NCBI GenBank assembly: GCA_963846475.1
Contig: CAWJVZ010000004.1
Span: 62,001 to 126,000 of the forward strand
Reading direction: 5' to 3'
DNA length: 64,000 nt
From: DASWJZ01 sp963846475
GTDB lineage: Bacteria; Pseudomonadota; Alphaproteobacteria; Rhizobiales; Afifellaceae
Below the pieces are notes generated by a model, which saw only the letters and a program-made list of their open reading frames with translations, had not been told where the DNA came from and did not search any database. Both the position numbers and the translations under genes were made by a program. This document shows positions 26,502-38,208 of this stretch, piece after piece; position 1 is the first letter of the stretch, and every line of letters begins with the position of its first letter.

Positions 26502-27307
26502 ATGGCTGAGACATCCCGCCACGATTCCTGGCAGGCCGGCGACAGCTACGATTCCTATATGGGACGATGGAGCCGGCAGATTGCGCCGCGTTTCCTCGAA
26601 TGGCTCGACGTGCCGGACGGCCTGGATTGGCTGGAGGTCGGTTGCGGGACCGGCGCACTGTCCGGCGCTATCCTGGCAAAGTGCAGGCCGAAGAGCCTGA
26701 TCTCAATCGATTCGTCGGAAGGTTTCCTCGCAAAAGCGCGCGCTAACGTGAGGGATGAACGCGCGGAGTTTCAGGTGGGGGATGCCCAGGCCCTCGGCTT
26801 GGAGGCGGGCAGCCGCGACGCTGCCGTGTCTGCGCTCGTGCTGAATTTCGTGCCCGATAGAGAGAAGGCGCTCGGCGAGATGAAACGCGTCACCCGTGCC
26901 GGGGGGAGGGTCGGATTCTACGTGTGGGACTATCCCGGCGGCGGCGTCGAGTTCATGCGCGCCTTCTGGCAGGCCGCGGCGGCGCTCGATGCCAATGCCC
27001 GCGATCTCACCGAGGACAGGCGCTTCCCCTATTGCACGCAGGATGGCTTGGGCGATCTCGCCAGGAGAGCCGGTCTGGCGTCGGTCGAGTCTGCACCAAT
27101 CGAGGTTGCGACGATATTCAAGGATTTTGAGGATTTTTGGCGCCCTTTCACCTTAGGTGCGGGCCGGCGCCCGGCTATTGCGCGAGCCTCGATCCCGAGG
27201 CGCGGCAACGCCTGAGAGAGAAGCTGCAGCACGATCTGCCCCGCCACGAGGACGGGTCGATCCCCCTGAAGGCCAGAGCTTGGGCTATCAAGGCAGCGGC
27301 CGCCTGA
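26502..27307 (+). CDS. Class I SAM-dependent methyltransferase, frameshifted near the C-terminus
   Basis: The start at 26502 reads MAETSRHDSWQAGDSYDSYM. Motif I is LEVGCGTGALSGAIL, with an acidic residue in LISIDSSEGFLAKA; motif II is FQVGDAQALGLEAGSRDAAV, followed by ALVLNFVPDREKAL. This is the Methyltransf_11/UbiE-like class acting on a small molecule; the substrate is unknown. The initial frame drifts after FEDFWRPFTLGAG. A shift of one base in the GC-rich run at about 27160-27172 restores a natural ending (PEARQRLREKLQ...AWAIKAAA) with a stop at 27305-27307. It is the gene before clpP, separated by 177 bp. Confidence 0.8.
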
Positions 27308-27484
27308 GGAGCCCCGCACATTGCGCCCTTTCCCGAGCGACCTTTTTGCGACGGCTCGGGCCATCCGAGCCAATCTCTTTGCGTCGCGCTTGGGGGAGGG
27401 CTACAAGACACCTATGTAGGGATGGATTCGTTTTTGCGTCCCGTCGCACGAGGCCCGCCGGCCTCTTCAGGTGAATTGAGAGCC

Positions 27485-28129
27485 ATGAGAGATCCCGTCG
27501 ACACCTATATGAACCTGCTTGTGCCGATGGTGGTCGAACAGACCAACCGCGGCGAGCGCGCCTACGACATCTATTCCCGGCTTCTAAAGGAGCGCATCAT
27601 TTTCATCACCGGTCCGATGGAGGACCACATGTCGACGCTGGTTTGCGCCCAGCTGCTCTTCCTGGAGGCGGAGAACCCCAAGAAAGAGATCGCCATGTAC
27701 ATCAACTCGCCGGGCGGCGTGGTGACGTCCGGCATGGCGGTCTACGACACCATGCAGTTCATCAAGCCGAACGTGTCGACGCTCTGCATCGGCCAGGCGG
27801 CGTCCATGGGATCGCTGCTGCTGTGCGCCGGCGAGAAGGGCATGCGATTCGCGCTCCCCAACGCACGAATCATGGTCCACCAGCCCTCCGGCGGCTTTCA
27901 GGGCCAGGCCTCGGACATCGAGCGCCACGCCGAGGACATCATCAAGATGAAGCGACGGCTGAACGAGATCTACGTCCGCCATACCGGCCAGAGCTACGAG
28001 GCTATCGAGACCACGCTCGACCGCGACTATTTCATGAGCGCGGAGCAAGCGCGCGACTTCGGCATCGTCGATCAGGTGATCACGACGCGGCTGGCGCTGG
28101 AGCAGGTGGCGACGGATACGCGCGCTTGA
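27485..28129 (+). CDS. clpP: ATP-dependent Clp protease proteolytic subunit
   Basis: A 214-residue serine peptidase. ATG 27485 (MRDPVDTYMNLLVPMVVEQ) is the standard alphaproteobacterial start; the ORF extends upstream to 27422 without support. The catalytic triad is visible: Ser in IGQAASMGSLLL, His in ARIMVHQPSGG, Asp in LDRDYFMSAEQARDFGIVDQV. It forms the 14-mer degradation chamber used with ClpX (next gene) and ClpA. It lies upstream of clpX, lon and hup, the usual order in this class. Confidence 0.97.
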   Translation: MRDPVDTYMNLLVPMVVEQTNRGERAYDIYSRLLKERIIFITGPMEDHMSTLVCAQLLFLEAENPKKEIAMYINSPGGVVTSGMAVYDTMQFIKPNVSTLCIGQAASMGSLLLCAGEKGMRFALPNARIMVHQPSGGFQGQASDIERHAEDIIKMKRRLNEIYVRHTGQSYEAIETTLDRDYFMSAEQARDFGIVDQVITTRLALEQVATDTRA

Positions 28130-28264
28130 CCTCTCCACAAGCGCCGTCGCGGGCATTAAGTTAATCTTGAAATCTCGCGTTCAAGAATGGTCCGATATGG
28201 GCCATGCTGGCGCGGGGGCGCTTTGGCACGGTTCGTGCCGAGCGCGACTTGAGCGAGGGTTGAG

Positions 28265-29548
28265 ATGAGCAAGATCAGCGGAAGCGGCGGCGGCGAGAGC
28301 AAGAATACGCTCTATTGCTCCTTCTGCGGCAAGAGCCAGCATGAGGTTCGCAAGCTGATTGCCGGCCCGACCGTCTTCATCTGCGACGAATGCGTCGAGC
28401 TGTGCATGGACATCATCCGTGAGGAGAACAAATCCTCGCTGGTGAAATCCGGCGACGGCGTGCCGACGCCGCTCGAGATTTACGAGGTGCTGAACGATTA
28501 CGTGATCGGCCAGACGCACGCCAAGAAGGTGCTGTCGGTCGCCGTGCACAACCACTACAAGCGTCTCAACCACGCCGCCCGCAACAACGACGTCGAGCTC
28601 GCCAAGTCGAACATCCTGCTGATCGGCCCGACCGGCTGCGGCAAGACGCTGCTTGCCCAGACGCTCGCCCGTATCCTCGACGTGCCGTTCACCATGGCCG
28701 ACGCTACGACGCTCACCGAGGCGGGCTATGTCGGCGAGGATGTGGAGAACATCATTTTAAAACTGCTGCAATCGGCCGACTACAACGTCGAACGGGCGCA
28801 GCGCGGCATCGTCTATATCGACGAGGTCGACAAGATATCGCGGAAATCCGACAACCCGTCGATCACCCGCGACGTGTCGGGCGAGGGCGTCCAGCAGGCG
28901 CTCCTGAAGATCATGGAGGGTACGGTCGCCAGCGTTCCCCCGCAGGGCGGCAGAAAGCATCCGCAGCAGGAATTTTTGCAGGTCGACACCACCAACATCC
29001 TGTTCATCTGCGGCGGCGCCTTCTCCGGCCTCGACAAGATCATCTCCGACCGCGGCCGCAAGACTTCGATCGGCTTCTCCGCCCTGGTGGCCTCGCCGGA
29101 CGACCGCAAGACGGGCGAGCTGTTCCGGCAGGTCGAGCCTGAGGATCTGCTAAAATTCGGGCTGATCCCGGAATTCGTCGGCCGCCTGCCTGTCGTGGCG
29201 ACGCTCGAAGATCTCGACGAGCCGGCTTTGATCCAGATCCTGACGGAGCCGAAGAACGCGCTGGTGAAGCAATACCAGCGGCTCTTCGAGATGGAGAACG
29301 TCGAGCTCAACTTCCACACCGATGCGCTCGGCGCCATTGCGAAGCGGGCCATCGAGCGCAAGACCGGCGCGCGCGGCCTGCGCTCCATCATGGAAGCGAT
29401 CCTCCTGGAGACCATGTTCGACCTGCCCGGCCTCGACGGCGTCGAGGAGGTGGTGATCTCCGCGGAGGTGGTGAACGGCAATGCGCGCCCGCTCTACATC
29501 TATGGCGAGCGGGCGATCGAAGAGCACCATGCCGGGCGGTCGGCGTGA
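28265..29548 (+). CDS. clpX: ATP-dependent Clp protease ATP-binding subunit ClpX
   Basis: A 427-residue AAA+ unfoldase. The N-terminal zinc-binding domain has the CSFC...CDEC cysteines (residues ~18-45). Walker A is IGPTGCGKTLLAQT, Walker B is GIVYIDEVDKI, the pore/GYVGED loop is EAGYVGEDVENI, and the sensor region is RKTGARGLRSIMEAI. It recognises tagged substrates and feeds them to ClpP. It starts 135 bp after clpP, so it may have its own promoter in addition to read-through. Confidence 0.98.
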   Translation: MSKISGSGGGESKNTLYCSFCGKSQHEVRKLIAGPTVFICDECVELCMDIIREENKSSLVKSGDGVPTPLEIYEVLNDYVIGQTHAKKVLSVAVHNHYKRLNHAARNNDVELAKSNILLIGPTGCGKTLLAQTLARILDVPFTMADATTLTEAGYVGEDVENIILKLLQSADYNVERAQRGIVYIDEVDKISRKSDNPSITRDVSGEGVQQALLKIMEGTVASVPPQGGRKHPQQEFLQVDTTNILFICGGAFSGLDKIISDRGRKTSIGFSALVASPDDRKTGELFRQVEPEDLLKFGLIPEFVGRLPVVATLEDLDEPALIQILTEPKNALVKQYQRLFEMENVELNFHTDALGAIAKRAIERKTGARGLRSIMEAILLETMFDLPGLDGVEEVVISAEVVNGNARPLYIYGERAIEEHHAGRSA

Positions 29549-29772
29549 CGGCTGCGATAGCGTAGCGGGGCCGGCCGGGCGGGCCGGCGGCCTTGACTTG
29601 GCGTGCTTGCGTTTCCACCTAAACGTCAACGCAGAGGCTCGCGTTACGACCGTCCAATCCCGCCCCAACGCTTCGTTCCTGGAAGCGGTGTTTTCGGCAG
29701 CGGGCCGCCTCTAGACTGAGATTCGCTTGAGCGGCTCTGCGCGGCCGGTCGAGCGCTATTGAAGGAAAGCCA

Positions 29773-32202
<2,430 letters not shown>

Positions 32203-32227
32203 CCGCCGGTAAACGGAAAAACAACAA

Positions 32228-32254
32228 GGCCGCCCCGCCGGGGCGGCCTTTTTT
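32228..32254 (+). terminator. Rho-independent terminator after lon
   Basis: GGCCGCCCC (32228-32236) pairs with GGGGCGGCC (32240-32248) across a 3-base loop, followed by six Ts. Confidence 0.93.
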
Positions 32255-32358
32255 GTTGCAATGAGGTCGTTATCGGTCTTTGCAATCGGGTGGAGGCCGG
32301 ACAGCCGCGGGTAGAGAGCGACGCCGGTCGGAGCGGCGTCAGACAGAGGAGAAACACC

Positions 32359-32634
32359 ATGAACAAGGGCGACCTTGCCGCGGCGGTGGCCGACAGGACC
32401 GGCATGCCCAAGCAGGCGGCGAACCAGGCCGTGGAAGCCGTGTTCGCCTGCATCGGCGAAGCACTGAAACGGGGGGAGGAGGTGCGCGTCCCGGGTTTCG
32501 GCAATTTCGCCGTCAACCGGCGCGAGGCCAGCACTGGACGCAATCCACAGACCGGTGCGCCGATGCAGATCAAGGCGTCCAATCAGGCGAAATTCAAGGC
32601 CGGCAAGGGCCTGAAGGATTCGCTGAACGGCTGA
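32359..32634 (+). CDS. hup: DNA-binding protein HU
   Basis: A 91-residue histone-like protein starting at ATG 32359 behind GAGGAG. It has MNKGDLAAAVADRTGMPKQA, the GFGNFAVNRREASTGRNPQTG DNA-binding arm including the intercalating Pro-containing N-P motif, and IKASNQAKFKAGKGLKD at the end. HU rather than IHF is indicated by length and the MNK-x-(D/E)L start. It compacts and bends DNA. Monocistronic between two terminators, directly after lon as in most alphaproteobacteria. Confidence 0.96.
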   Translation: MNKGDLAAAVADRTGMPKQAANQAVEAVFACIGEALKRGEEVRVPGFGNFAVNRREASTGRNPQTGAPMQIKASNQAKFKAGKGLKDSLNG

Positions 32635-32660
32635 GCCGGGGACGAAGCTTCCAGCGACGA

Positions 32661-32685
32661 AGCCCCGCGAGCCGCGGGGCTTTTT
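32661..32685 (+). terminator. Rho-independent terminator after hup
   Basis: AGCCCCGC (32661-32668) pairs with GCGGGGCT (32674-32681) around GAGCC, then TTTTCGTTT. Confidence 0.9.
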
Positions 32686-32783
32686 CGTTTTGGAGGCGAT
32701 AGCGGGTCGCCGGCTCTTCCGACGCTTACCTCGCCGGCCGTCGCCGCTTGTCTTCCGCGCGGCAGGGTCCTACATCGGCCGCA

Positions 32784-32859
32784 GGGCGGTTAGCTCAGCT
32801 GGTAGAGCATCTCGTTTACACCGAGAGGGTCGGCGGTTCGAGTCCGTCACCGCCCACCA
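32784..32859 (+). tRNA. tRNA-Val (UAC)
   Basis: Acceptor GGGCGGT pairs with ACCGCCC, then A and an encoded CCA end at 32859. The anticodon arm TCTCG-TTTACAC-CGAGA gives TAC. The D arm TAGCTCAGCTGGTAGAGCA and T arm CGGCGGTTCGAGTCCGTC are regular. Confidence 0.97.
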
Positions 32860-33001
32860 GCCGGGCTGGGCCGCTCGACAGGCGGCGGTTGCGGCGCTGC
32901 GTCGGCATCCGTCGAGTGCTGCGCCCGCTTCGCTTGACACCACCCCCCCGCTATCCTATCTCGCAGCGACCGCGCCGCCGGGCATTTTCCGGATGCGGCC
33001 C

Positions 33002-33078
33002 GGGGGTGTAGCTCAGTTGGTTAGAGTGCCGGCCTGTCACGCCGGAGGTCGCGGGTTCGAGCCCCGTCACTCCCGCCA
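33002..33078 (+). tRNA. tRNA-Asp (GUC)
   Basis: Acceptor GGGGGTG pairs with CACTCCC (one G-T pair), discriminator G and an encoded CCA. The anticodon arm CCGGC-CTGTCAC-GCCGG gives GTC. In many alphaproteobacteria the nuo operon follows here; in this window decayed phage-like sequence follows. Confidence 0.97.
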
Positions 33079-33184
33079 TATCCTTCAAGCACTTAGCGGG
33101 TGAGGGATTTGGGAAAGTCTGAACTCGGTTCAGACTTTTGTTCGCGATCCGGGCCCTTTAGAGAGATGGTTCTGACATCATCCT

Positions 33185-33753
33185 TTGACTGGCGACATCC
33201 CGGAAGACATCCTGACGTGGATCAGGCAAGGATTCGCCCGATCAGGCTCTGAGCCTGTACCGGCACCTCCATTTATATCTGGCGACACGCTCTATAACCC
33301 GACCGGCGGGAACATCTCCGACCACTTGATGGTCCACGAGGAGGTGCACGCTGACCAGCAGATGCACTCCGACGTGGCCGCGAAGGAGCCTCTCCACAGT
33401 TCCAGCTTGACCAGGAGGTCCAGGCCTTACGCGCGCAGTATCGCTCGATGCGCGAACGCTGCGACAACGACACCCTCAAAAAGTTCGCCTTCTGGACCGC
33501 GGCCGACCTCTCCGGGCCGATCTATGGGAACCTGCTCTCGCACGGGGGAAGCGAAGAGCAAGATCCGGAACGTGCCAAGGTGCTGTAGACGAGGAGAATT
33601 TGCAGACGCTACGTCAGACGCCGAACGCTTACGCTCTCGCGCGCTGAGCAGATGGAGGCGACTGCGGAGGCAGCGCGCATCAACACCCGCACCGAACGTC
33701 TCTCCTTCATTGCGAAGCACCTCCCGTTGCTCACACGGCTATTCTTGGGTTAG
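33185..33753 (+). pseudogene. Decayed phage-type genes (HExxH protein and a short helical protein)
   Basis: The first frame reads DILTWIRQGFARSGSEP..., then GDTLYNPTGG and MVHEEVHADQQ, a zinc-metallopeptidase-like HExxH motif. The continuation is in another frame (LDQEVQALRAQYRSMRERCD, then KKFAFWTAADLSGPIYGNLL), which reads like one original protein split by frameshifts. A second short piece follows in two frames (LQTLRQTPNAYALARAEQ, then MEATAEAARINTRTERLSF...TRLFLG, stop at 33751-33753). I associate such proteins with Rhizobiales prophages from memory. With at least three shifts in 570 bp this is either decayed or badly sequenced. Confidence 0.5.
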
Positions 33754-33783
33754 CTTCCCAGCCTGCGCTGCATGGGGGGTTCG

Positions 33784-34086
33784 ATGATCCATCACACGCT
33801 GACGTTTCTGGTATACGCCGGCCTGTCACTTTTCTCGGCGATTGGCATAACCTACGCGCAACAAATGAGCCCAGAGGAAATGAGGCGCGAGCTTTCTCGG
33901 AAGGCCATACAAACAAAGCTTAGTCTCGCTCCTCAGATTACAGTCAAGGGGAAACAGGTCATCCTGGTAATAGACTGCACTCCCGGTTGGGTGCCACTGG
34001 TTTGCCCAGGTGGTCAGGCCGCGTGCTGTCCGGAAGGCTGGCGCAACAACCACTGCCAGGGCGGAGTTCCTCTGTGTTTTCCGTGA
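33784..34086 (+). CDS. Small secreted cysteine-rich protein
   Basis: A 100-residue ORF starting MIHHTLTFLVYAGLSLFSAI, a clear signal peptide with likely cleavage near ITYA. A short charged segment (QQMSPEEMRRELSRKA) and a beta-like stretch (ITVKGKQVILVID) lead to a compact C-terminus with six Cys in 37 residues (DC, VC, CC, HC, LC), resembling a disulfide knot. Base composition is clearly lower in GC than neighbouring genes, and it lies in the phage-remnant tract behind tRNA-Asp, so transfer is likely. No family recognised; no strong ribosome site is visible. Confidence 0.5.
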   Translation: MIHHTLTFLVYAGLSLFSAIGITYAQQMSPEEMRRELSRKAIQTKLSLAPQITVKGKQVILVIDCTPGWVPLVCPGGQAACCPEGWRNNHCQGGVPLCFP

Positions 34087-34214
34087 TGCCGACCGAAATC
34101 GGAGGTCGATAGCACCGAGGAGTTTAACTCGCTGCTCGGCACGGCTCTGAGCTGCCTGGAAACGCTTGCCTCGCGAACGCGCACCAAAATCGAGCGAGAG
34201 ACTTAAGCATCCCC

Positions 34215-34660
34215 GCATCTTGGCTCCGCCGCGGCGGCGGGCGTCGGCGACGTTCTTCAGCACGGCGACGTCGACCGGCACATAGGTCTCATAGAGCGCG
34301 GACGCCGACAGCGTGTTGCCCATGCCGTGCGCCAGCTCCTCGGCGCGGGCGCCGCCGGCGATCGCCTCGACCGCGCCGGAGCGGCGGAAACCTGCAGCTG
34401 GCGCCGGTCGCGAGGCCCGAAGACGAACTCCCGCACGGCCCGGAACTCCTCCGCCAGGCTGTTGCGGGTGAACGGGGCGCCGGGGCGCGGCCCGCCGCCG
34501 CGCGGGCCCGGCTGCTCAAGGCCGCGGGTGCGCAGCAGCGGAGCGTTGTCGAGGAGCTCGTAGCCGAGCCCGGCGACATAGCCGTCGAGCAGGGCGGCCG
34601 CGCGACGCGGCAGCAGGTCGCCGATCGCGGGAAATGCGAATTCATTGCCCTGCGCGCCGC
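34215..34660 (-). pseudogene. Integrase-like (tyrosine recombinase) C-terminal remnant
   Basis: Read on the minus strand in two frames: FAFPAIGDLLPRRAAALLDG ... LLRTRGLEQPGP ... FTRNSLAEEFRAVREFVFGP, then after a shift near 34395, FRRSGAVEAIAGGARAEELA ... MGNTLSASALYETYVPVDVA and a basic end. The 'RRSG-x-x-EAIAGG ... MGNT ... L-x-x-TYVPV' pattern resembles C-terminal parts of phage integrases in Rhizobiales, including a Tyr near the end. No start or N-terminal domain is left. Its place behind tRNA-Asp fits a former integration at that tRNA. The rest of 34087-34757 holds no other gene. Confidence 0.4.
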
Positions 34661-34757
34661 CAAAGCTTACCGTGTTGCTTTGCCGCAGCCGCGCGCTCCT
34701 TCTGGGGTGGGTGGCACGACCGGGAACGTCGGAGGATCTTACGTGCCAGGCTTCTTG

Positions 34758-36344
34758 ATGACTCGCCGCTCCCTGCTTCAGGCGTCAGTCGGCGGCGCGG
34801 CCTTAATGGCGCTGCCGAGCGCAACCTGGGCACAGGAGGTGGCGCGCGGCGGCCGGCTGGTGGTGGCGGCCGACTCCGAGCCGACGAGTCTCAACCCGGC
34901 GATCGTCGCCTCCAACGGCGTGTTTTTCGTGGCGAGCAAGGTGATCGAGAAGCTGGCCGAGGCCTCCTACGACGGTGAAGACGGGTTGGAGCCTCAGCTC
35001 GCCGTCTCCTGGGAAGGCTCTGCGGACGGCAAGACGGTCACCTTCAAGCTGCGCGAGGGGGTGACCTGGCACGACGGAAAGCCCTTCACCGCGGAGGATG
35101 TCGCCTTCTCGGCGATGGAGGTCTGGAAACCCCTGCAGAACCTCGGGCGCGTCGTCTTCAAGAACCTGGAGGCCGTCGACACGCCCGACGAGCACACCGC
35201 GGTGTTCCGATTCTCGACCCCAACGCCCGCTCAGCTGATCCGCAATGCCCTGCCGGCGCTCACCTCGGTGCTGCCCAAGCACGTCTTCGCGGGAACGGAC
35301 ATCGCCAAGAACACGGCGATGATCGGCACCGGCCCCTTCAAGTTCGCCGAGCACCGCCCCGGCGAGTATTACCTGCTGCAGAAGAACGAGAATTACTGGG
35401 GCGAGGGCCTGCCCTATCTCGACGAGATCGTCTTCCAGGTGCTTCCGGACCGCGCCGCCGCCGCCAATGCGCTGGAATCGGAAGAAATCCAGCTTGCCGC
35501 CTTTTCCGCGGTGCCGCTGGCTGATCTGGAGCGCATCTCAAAGGTGCCCGGCATCAAAGTCTATGCGAACGGCTATGAGGCGCTGACCTACCAGCTGGTC
35601 GTGGAAATCAACCATCGGCGCAAGGAGCTTGCCGACGTGCGGGTGCGCCGCGCCATCGCGCACGCGATCGACCGCGACTTTGTCGTCAACACCATCTTCC
35701 TCGGCTACGCGAAGCCAGCGACGGGCCCGGTGCCGGCGTACGATACGACGTTCTATGAGCCGGACGTGGCGAAGTACACCTTCGATCCCGAAGCGGCGAA
35801 CAAGTTGCTCGACGAGGCCGGCTATCCCCGCGGCGACGGGGGCACTCGTTTCAGCCTCCGCCTGCTGCCTGCGCCGTTCTTCAACGAGACGAAGCAGTTC
35901 GGGGCCTACCTGCGCCAGGCTCTCGCCGAGATCGGTATCGACGCCGAGATCGTGTCGAACGATACGCCGGCGCATCTCAAGGCCGTCTACACCGACCATG
36001 ATTTCGACATCACTGTCGGTCCGCCCGTCTATCGCGGCGATCCGGCGATTTCTACGACCGTCCTGTTCCAGAGCGGCCTGCCCGACGGGGTGCCATTCTC
36101 CAACCAGTACGGCTACGCCAATCCGGCCATCGACGAGCTGATCGCCAAGGGCGCCGCCGAAATCGACGATGCGAAGCGCGTCGCAATCTACAAGGAGTTC
36201 CAGAAAGCAGTGGCCGACGACCTGCCGCTGATCAACGTGGCGGAGTTCAGTTTCATCACCGTGGCGCGCGACAGCGTCCAGAACGTGTCCAACAATCCGC
36301 GCTGGGCCGTCTCGTCCTGGGCCGACACTTGGGTGAGGCCGTAG
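34758..36344 (+). CDS. Peptide-type ABC transporter substrate-binding protein (Tat-exported)
   Basis: A 528-residue SBP family 5 protein. ATG 34758 gives MTRRSLLQASVGGAALMALP, a twin-arginine-type signal ending ATWA. Family landmarks are GGRLVVAADSEPTSLNPAIV, LEPQLAVSWEGSADGKTVTFKLREGVTWHDGKP split over residues ~75-107, and ADVRVRRAIAHAIDRDFVVN. It binds a dipeptide-like or other small ligand in the periplasm. It heads a five-gene operon (binding protein, two permeases, two ATPases) that runs up to, and converges on, the pyridoxine 4-oxidase gene. Ligand unknown. Confidence 0.88.
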   Translation: MTRRSLLQASVGGAALMALPSATWAQEVARGGRLVVAADSEPTSLNPAIVASNGVFFVASKVIEKLAEASYDGEDGLEPQLAVSWEGSADGKTVTFKLREGVTWHDGKPFTAEDVAFSAMEVWKPLQNLGRVVFKNLEAVDTPDEHTAVFRFSTPTPAQLIRNALPALTSVLPKHVFAGTDIAKNTAMIGTGPFKFAEHRPGEYYLLQKNENYWGEGLPYLDEIVFQVLPDRAAAANALESEEIQLAAFSAVPLADLERISKVPGIKVYANGYEALTYQLVVEINHRRKELADVRVRRAIAHAIDRDFVVNTIFLGYAKPATGPVPAYDTTFYEPDVAKYTFDPEAANKLLDEAGYPRGDGGTRFSLRLLPAPFFNETKQFGAYLRQALAEIGIDAEIVSNDTPAHLKAVYTDHDFDITVGPPVYRGDPAISTTVLFQSGLPDGVPFSNQYGYANPAIDELIAKGAAEIDDAKRVAIYKEFQKAVADDLPLINVAEFSFITVARDSVQNVSNNPRWAVSSWADTWVRP

Positions 36345-36397
36345 CGTCTCGCTCTCCGGGCGGAGTCCCTCGGCCGGCCGAGCGCAGGGGAGGGCGC

Positions 36398-37381
36398 TTG
36401 CGATCGCTGCGTTTGCTCCGCCGCCGTCTGATCGGCGCGGTGCCGCTGCTGCTCATCGTCGCAACGGGTGCCTTCCTGTTGCTGGAGGCGGCGCCGGGCG
36501 ATGCTGTCGACGCCTATCTCGCCGGCGCCGGCGGCGGCGACGCCGAGTTGATCGCGCGCCTGAGGGCCGAGTGGGGCCTGGACCAGGGACCGCTGCGGCG
36601 TTTCCTCGCCTACATAGCCGCCCTCGCCACCCTCGATCTCGGCTGGTCCACGGCGTTTAATCGGCCGGTCCTCGAGGTCGTCCTGGAGCGGCTGCCCAAC
36701 ACCCTTCTGCTTATGTCGCTCTCGACGGCTTTCGCATTCGCGGTCGGCTCCGCGCTCGGTATCGTCGCTGGGGCGCGGCCCGGCAGCGCGCGCGACCGCC
36801 TTCTCTCCATCGGCTCGATCGCGGTCTATGCGATGCCGGGCTTCTGGCTTGGTCTCGTCCTGATCGTGATCTTCGCCGTCGATCTTCGCTGGCTGCCGAG
36901 CGGCGGCATCGAATCCGTCGCTTCGGGCAAGGCCGGGCTCGATCGTGCGCTCGATATCGCACAGCACCTTTTCCTCCCCGTCGCATCGCTCGGCCTCGTC
37001 TATCTGGCTCTCTATCTGCGCCTCATGCGGGACGGCATGGCGACCCTCTGGTCGGCGGATTTTGTGCGCGGCGCTCAGGCGCGCGGACTGCCGCGCTGGC
37101 GTATCGTCATCGGACACGTCGCGCGCAACGCGCTGCTGCCGGTCGTGACCATGCTCGGCCTGCAATCGGCCTCGATGCTCGGCGGCAGCGTCGTCATCGA
37201 GAGCGTCTTCGCCGTGCCCGGCCTCGGCAGGCTCGCCTCCGAGGCCGTGGCGCAGCGCGACATGCCGCTCCTGCTTGGCGTGCTGCTTTGCAGCGCATTG
37301 CTCGTGATCGTTATCAACCTCTTGGTCGATATCGCTTATGCCGCGCTCGATCCGCGGGTCGGGAGCACGGGCGAGACATGA
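36398..37381 (+). CDS. Peptide-type ABC transporter permease (DppB-like)
   Basis: Six-helix permease, 327 residues from TTG 36398, which follows GGGGAGGG and gives RSLRLLRRRLIGAVPLLLIV, the usual DppB start. An in-frame ATG at 36329 would overlap the preceding gene and adds an unlikely Arg-rich leader. Landmarks are EAAPGDAVDAYLAG, LDLGWSTAFNRPV and the EAA-type loop FVRGAQARGLPRWRIVIGHV. It ends with an ATGA overlap into the next permease gene, so translation is coupled. Confidence 0.85.
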   Translation: MRSLRLLRRRLIGAVPLLLIVATGAFLLLEAAPGDAVDAYLAGAGGGDAELIARLRAEWGLDQGPLRRFLAYIAALATLDLGWSTAFNRPVLEVVLERLPNTLLLMSLSTAFAFAVGSALGIVAGARPGSARDRLLSIGSIAVYAMPGFWLGLVLIVIFAVDLRWLPSGGIESVASGKAGLDRALDIAQHLFLPVASLGLVYLALYLRLMRDGMATLWSADFVRGAQARGLPRWRIVIGHVARNALLPVVTMLGLQSASMLGGSVVIESVFAVPGLGRLASEAVAQRDMPLLLGVLLCSALLVIVINLLVDIAYAALDPRVGSTGET

Positions 37382-38208
37382 GTCTGCTCGCCGCCATGCT
37401 GCGGAGCGGGGAGGGCGCTGCCGGCGTGGTGCTGCTGGCGCTGTTCGTGGCGGCAGCGCTCGCCGCGCCCGTCATCTACCCAGGTGACCCGCTGGCCATT
37501 GGCGGACCGCCTTTGGTCCAGCCTTTCGCCGATGCGGCGCATCCGCTCGGCACCGATCGGCTGGGACGCGACGTCGCCGCCGGGCTGGCACATGGCACGC
37601 GGACGTCGCTCATCGTCGCCGTCGCGGCTGCAGCGGCGGCGCTCAGCCTCGGCACCGTCGTCGGAACGCTCGCCGGCTTTCTCGGCGGCGTCGCCGACGA
37701 GGTGCTGATGCGCATCACCGAAGCGTTCCAGACGGTGCCCGGCTTCCTGCTCGCGCTTGCTTTCATCAGCGTGACCGGTCCGAGCGTCTCGACCATCGTG
37801 ATTGCGATCGCCATCGGCTCGTGGACGCAGCCGGCGCGCATCGCGCGTGCCGAGGTGCTGTCGCTGCGGGAGCGCGATTTCGTCGCGGCGGCGCGGGTGA
37901 TCGGCATGCGACCAATTGAGGTCGCCTTCCGCGAAATCCTTCCGAATGCCCTGACGCCGCTCGTCTCGCTTGCGGCAGTCATAGTGGCGGCGGCGGTGCT
38001 GATAGAGGCCGCGCTATCCTTCCTCGGCTTCGGCGACCCTAACCGCGTGACCTGGGGCTCGATGATCGCCGAAGGACGCGCGGTGCTGCGCGGCGCGCCC
38101 TTCCTGTCGATTGTACCCGGCGTGGCACTTGTTCTTACGGTGCTGGCGGTACATCTGACCGGCCGGAGTATGGCGCGCGCGCTTCAGGTCAGACGGATCG
38201 AGTTTTGA
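37378..38208 (+). CDS. Peptide-type ABC transporter permease (DppC-like)
   Basis: A 276-residue permease. ATG 37378 overlaps the previous stop. It has the DppC motif HPLGTDRLGRDVAAGLAHGTR, the coupling loop FVAAARVIGMRPIEVAFREI, and the C-terminal FGDPNRVTWGSMIAEGR. It pairs with the DppB-like subunit to form the channel. The following ATPase gene starts at TTG 38205 inside this stop codon. Confidence 0.88.
   Translation: MSLLAAMLRSGEGAAGVVLLALFVAAALAAPVIYPGDPLAIGGPPLVQPFADAAHPLGTDRLGRDVAAGLAHGTRTSLIVAVAAAAAALSLGTVVGTLAGFLGGVADEVLMRITEAFQTVPGFLLALAFISVTGPSVSTIVIAIAIGSWTQPARIARAEVLSLRERDFVAAARVIGMRPIEVAFREILPNALTPLVSLAAVIVAAAVLIEAALSFLGFGDPNRVTWGSMIAEGRAVLRGAPFLSIVPGVALVLTVLAVHLTGRSMARALQVRRIEF

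Noticed and set aside
29593..29621. TTGACT-17-CACCTA as promoter of lon
   Set aside because: The -10-like box is poor and the site is ~150 bp from the start; nothing beyond chance similarity can be claimed.
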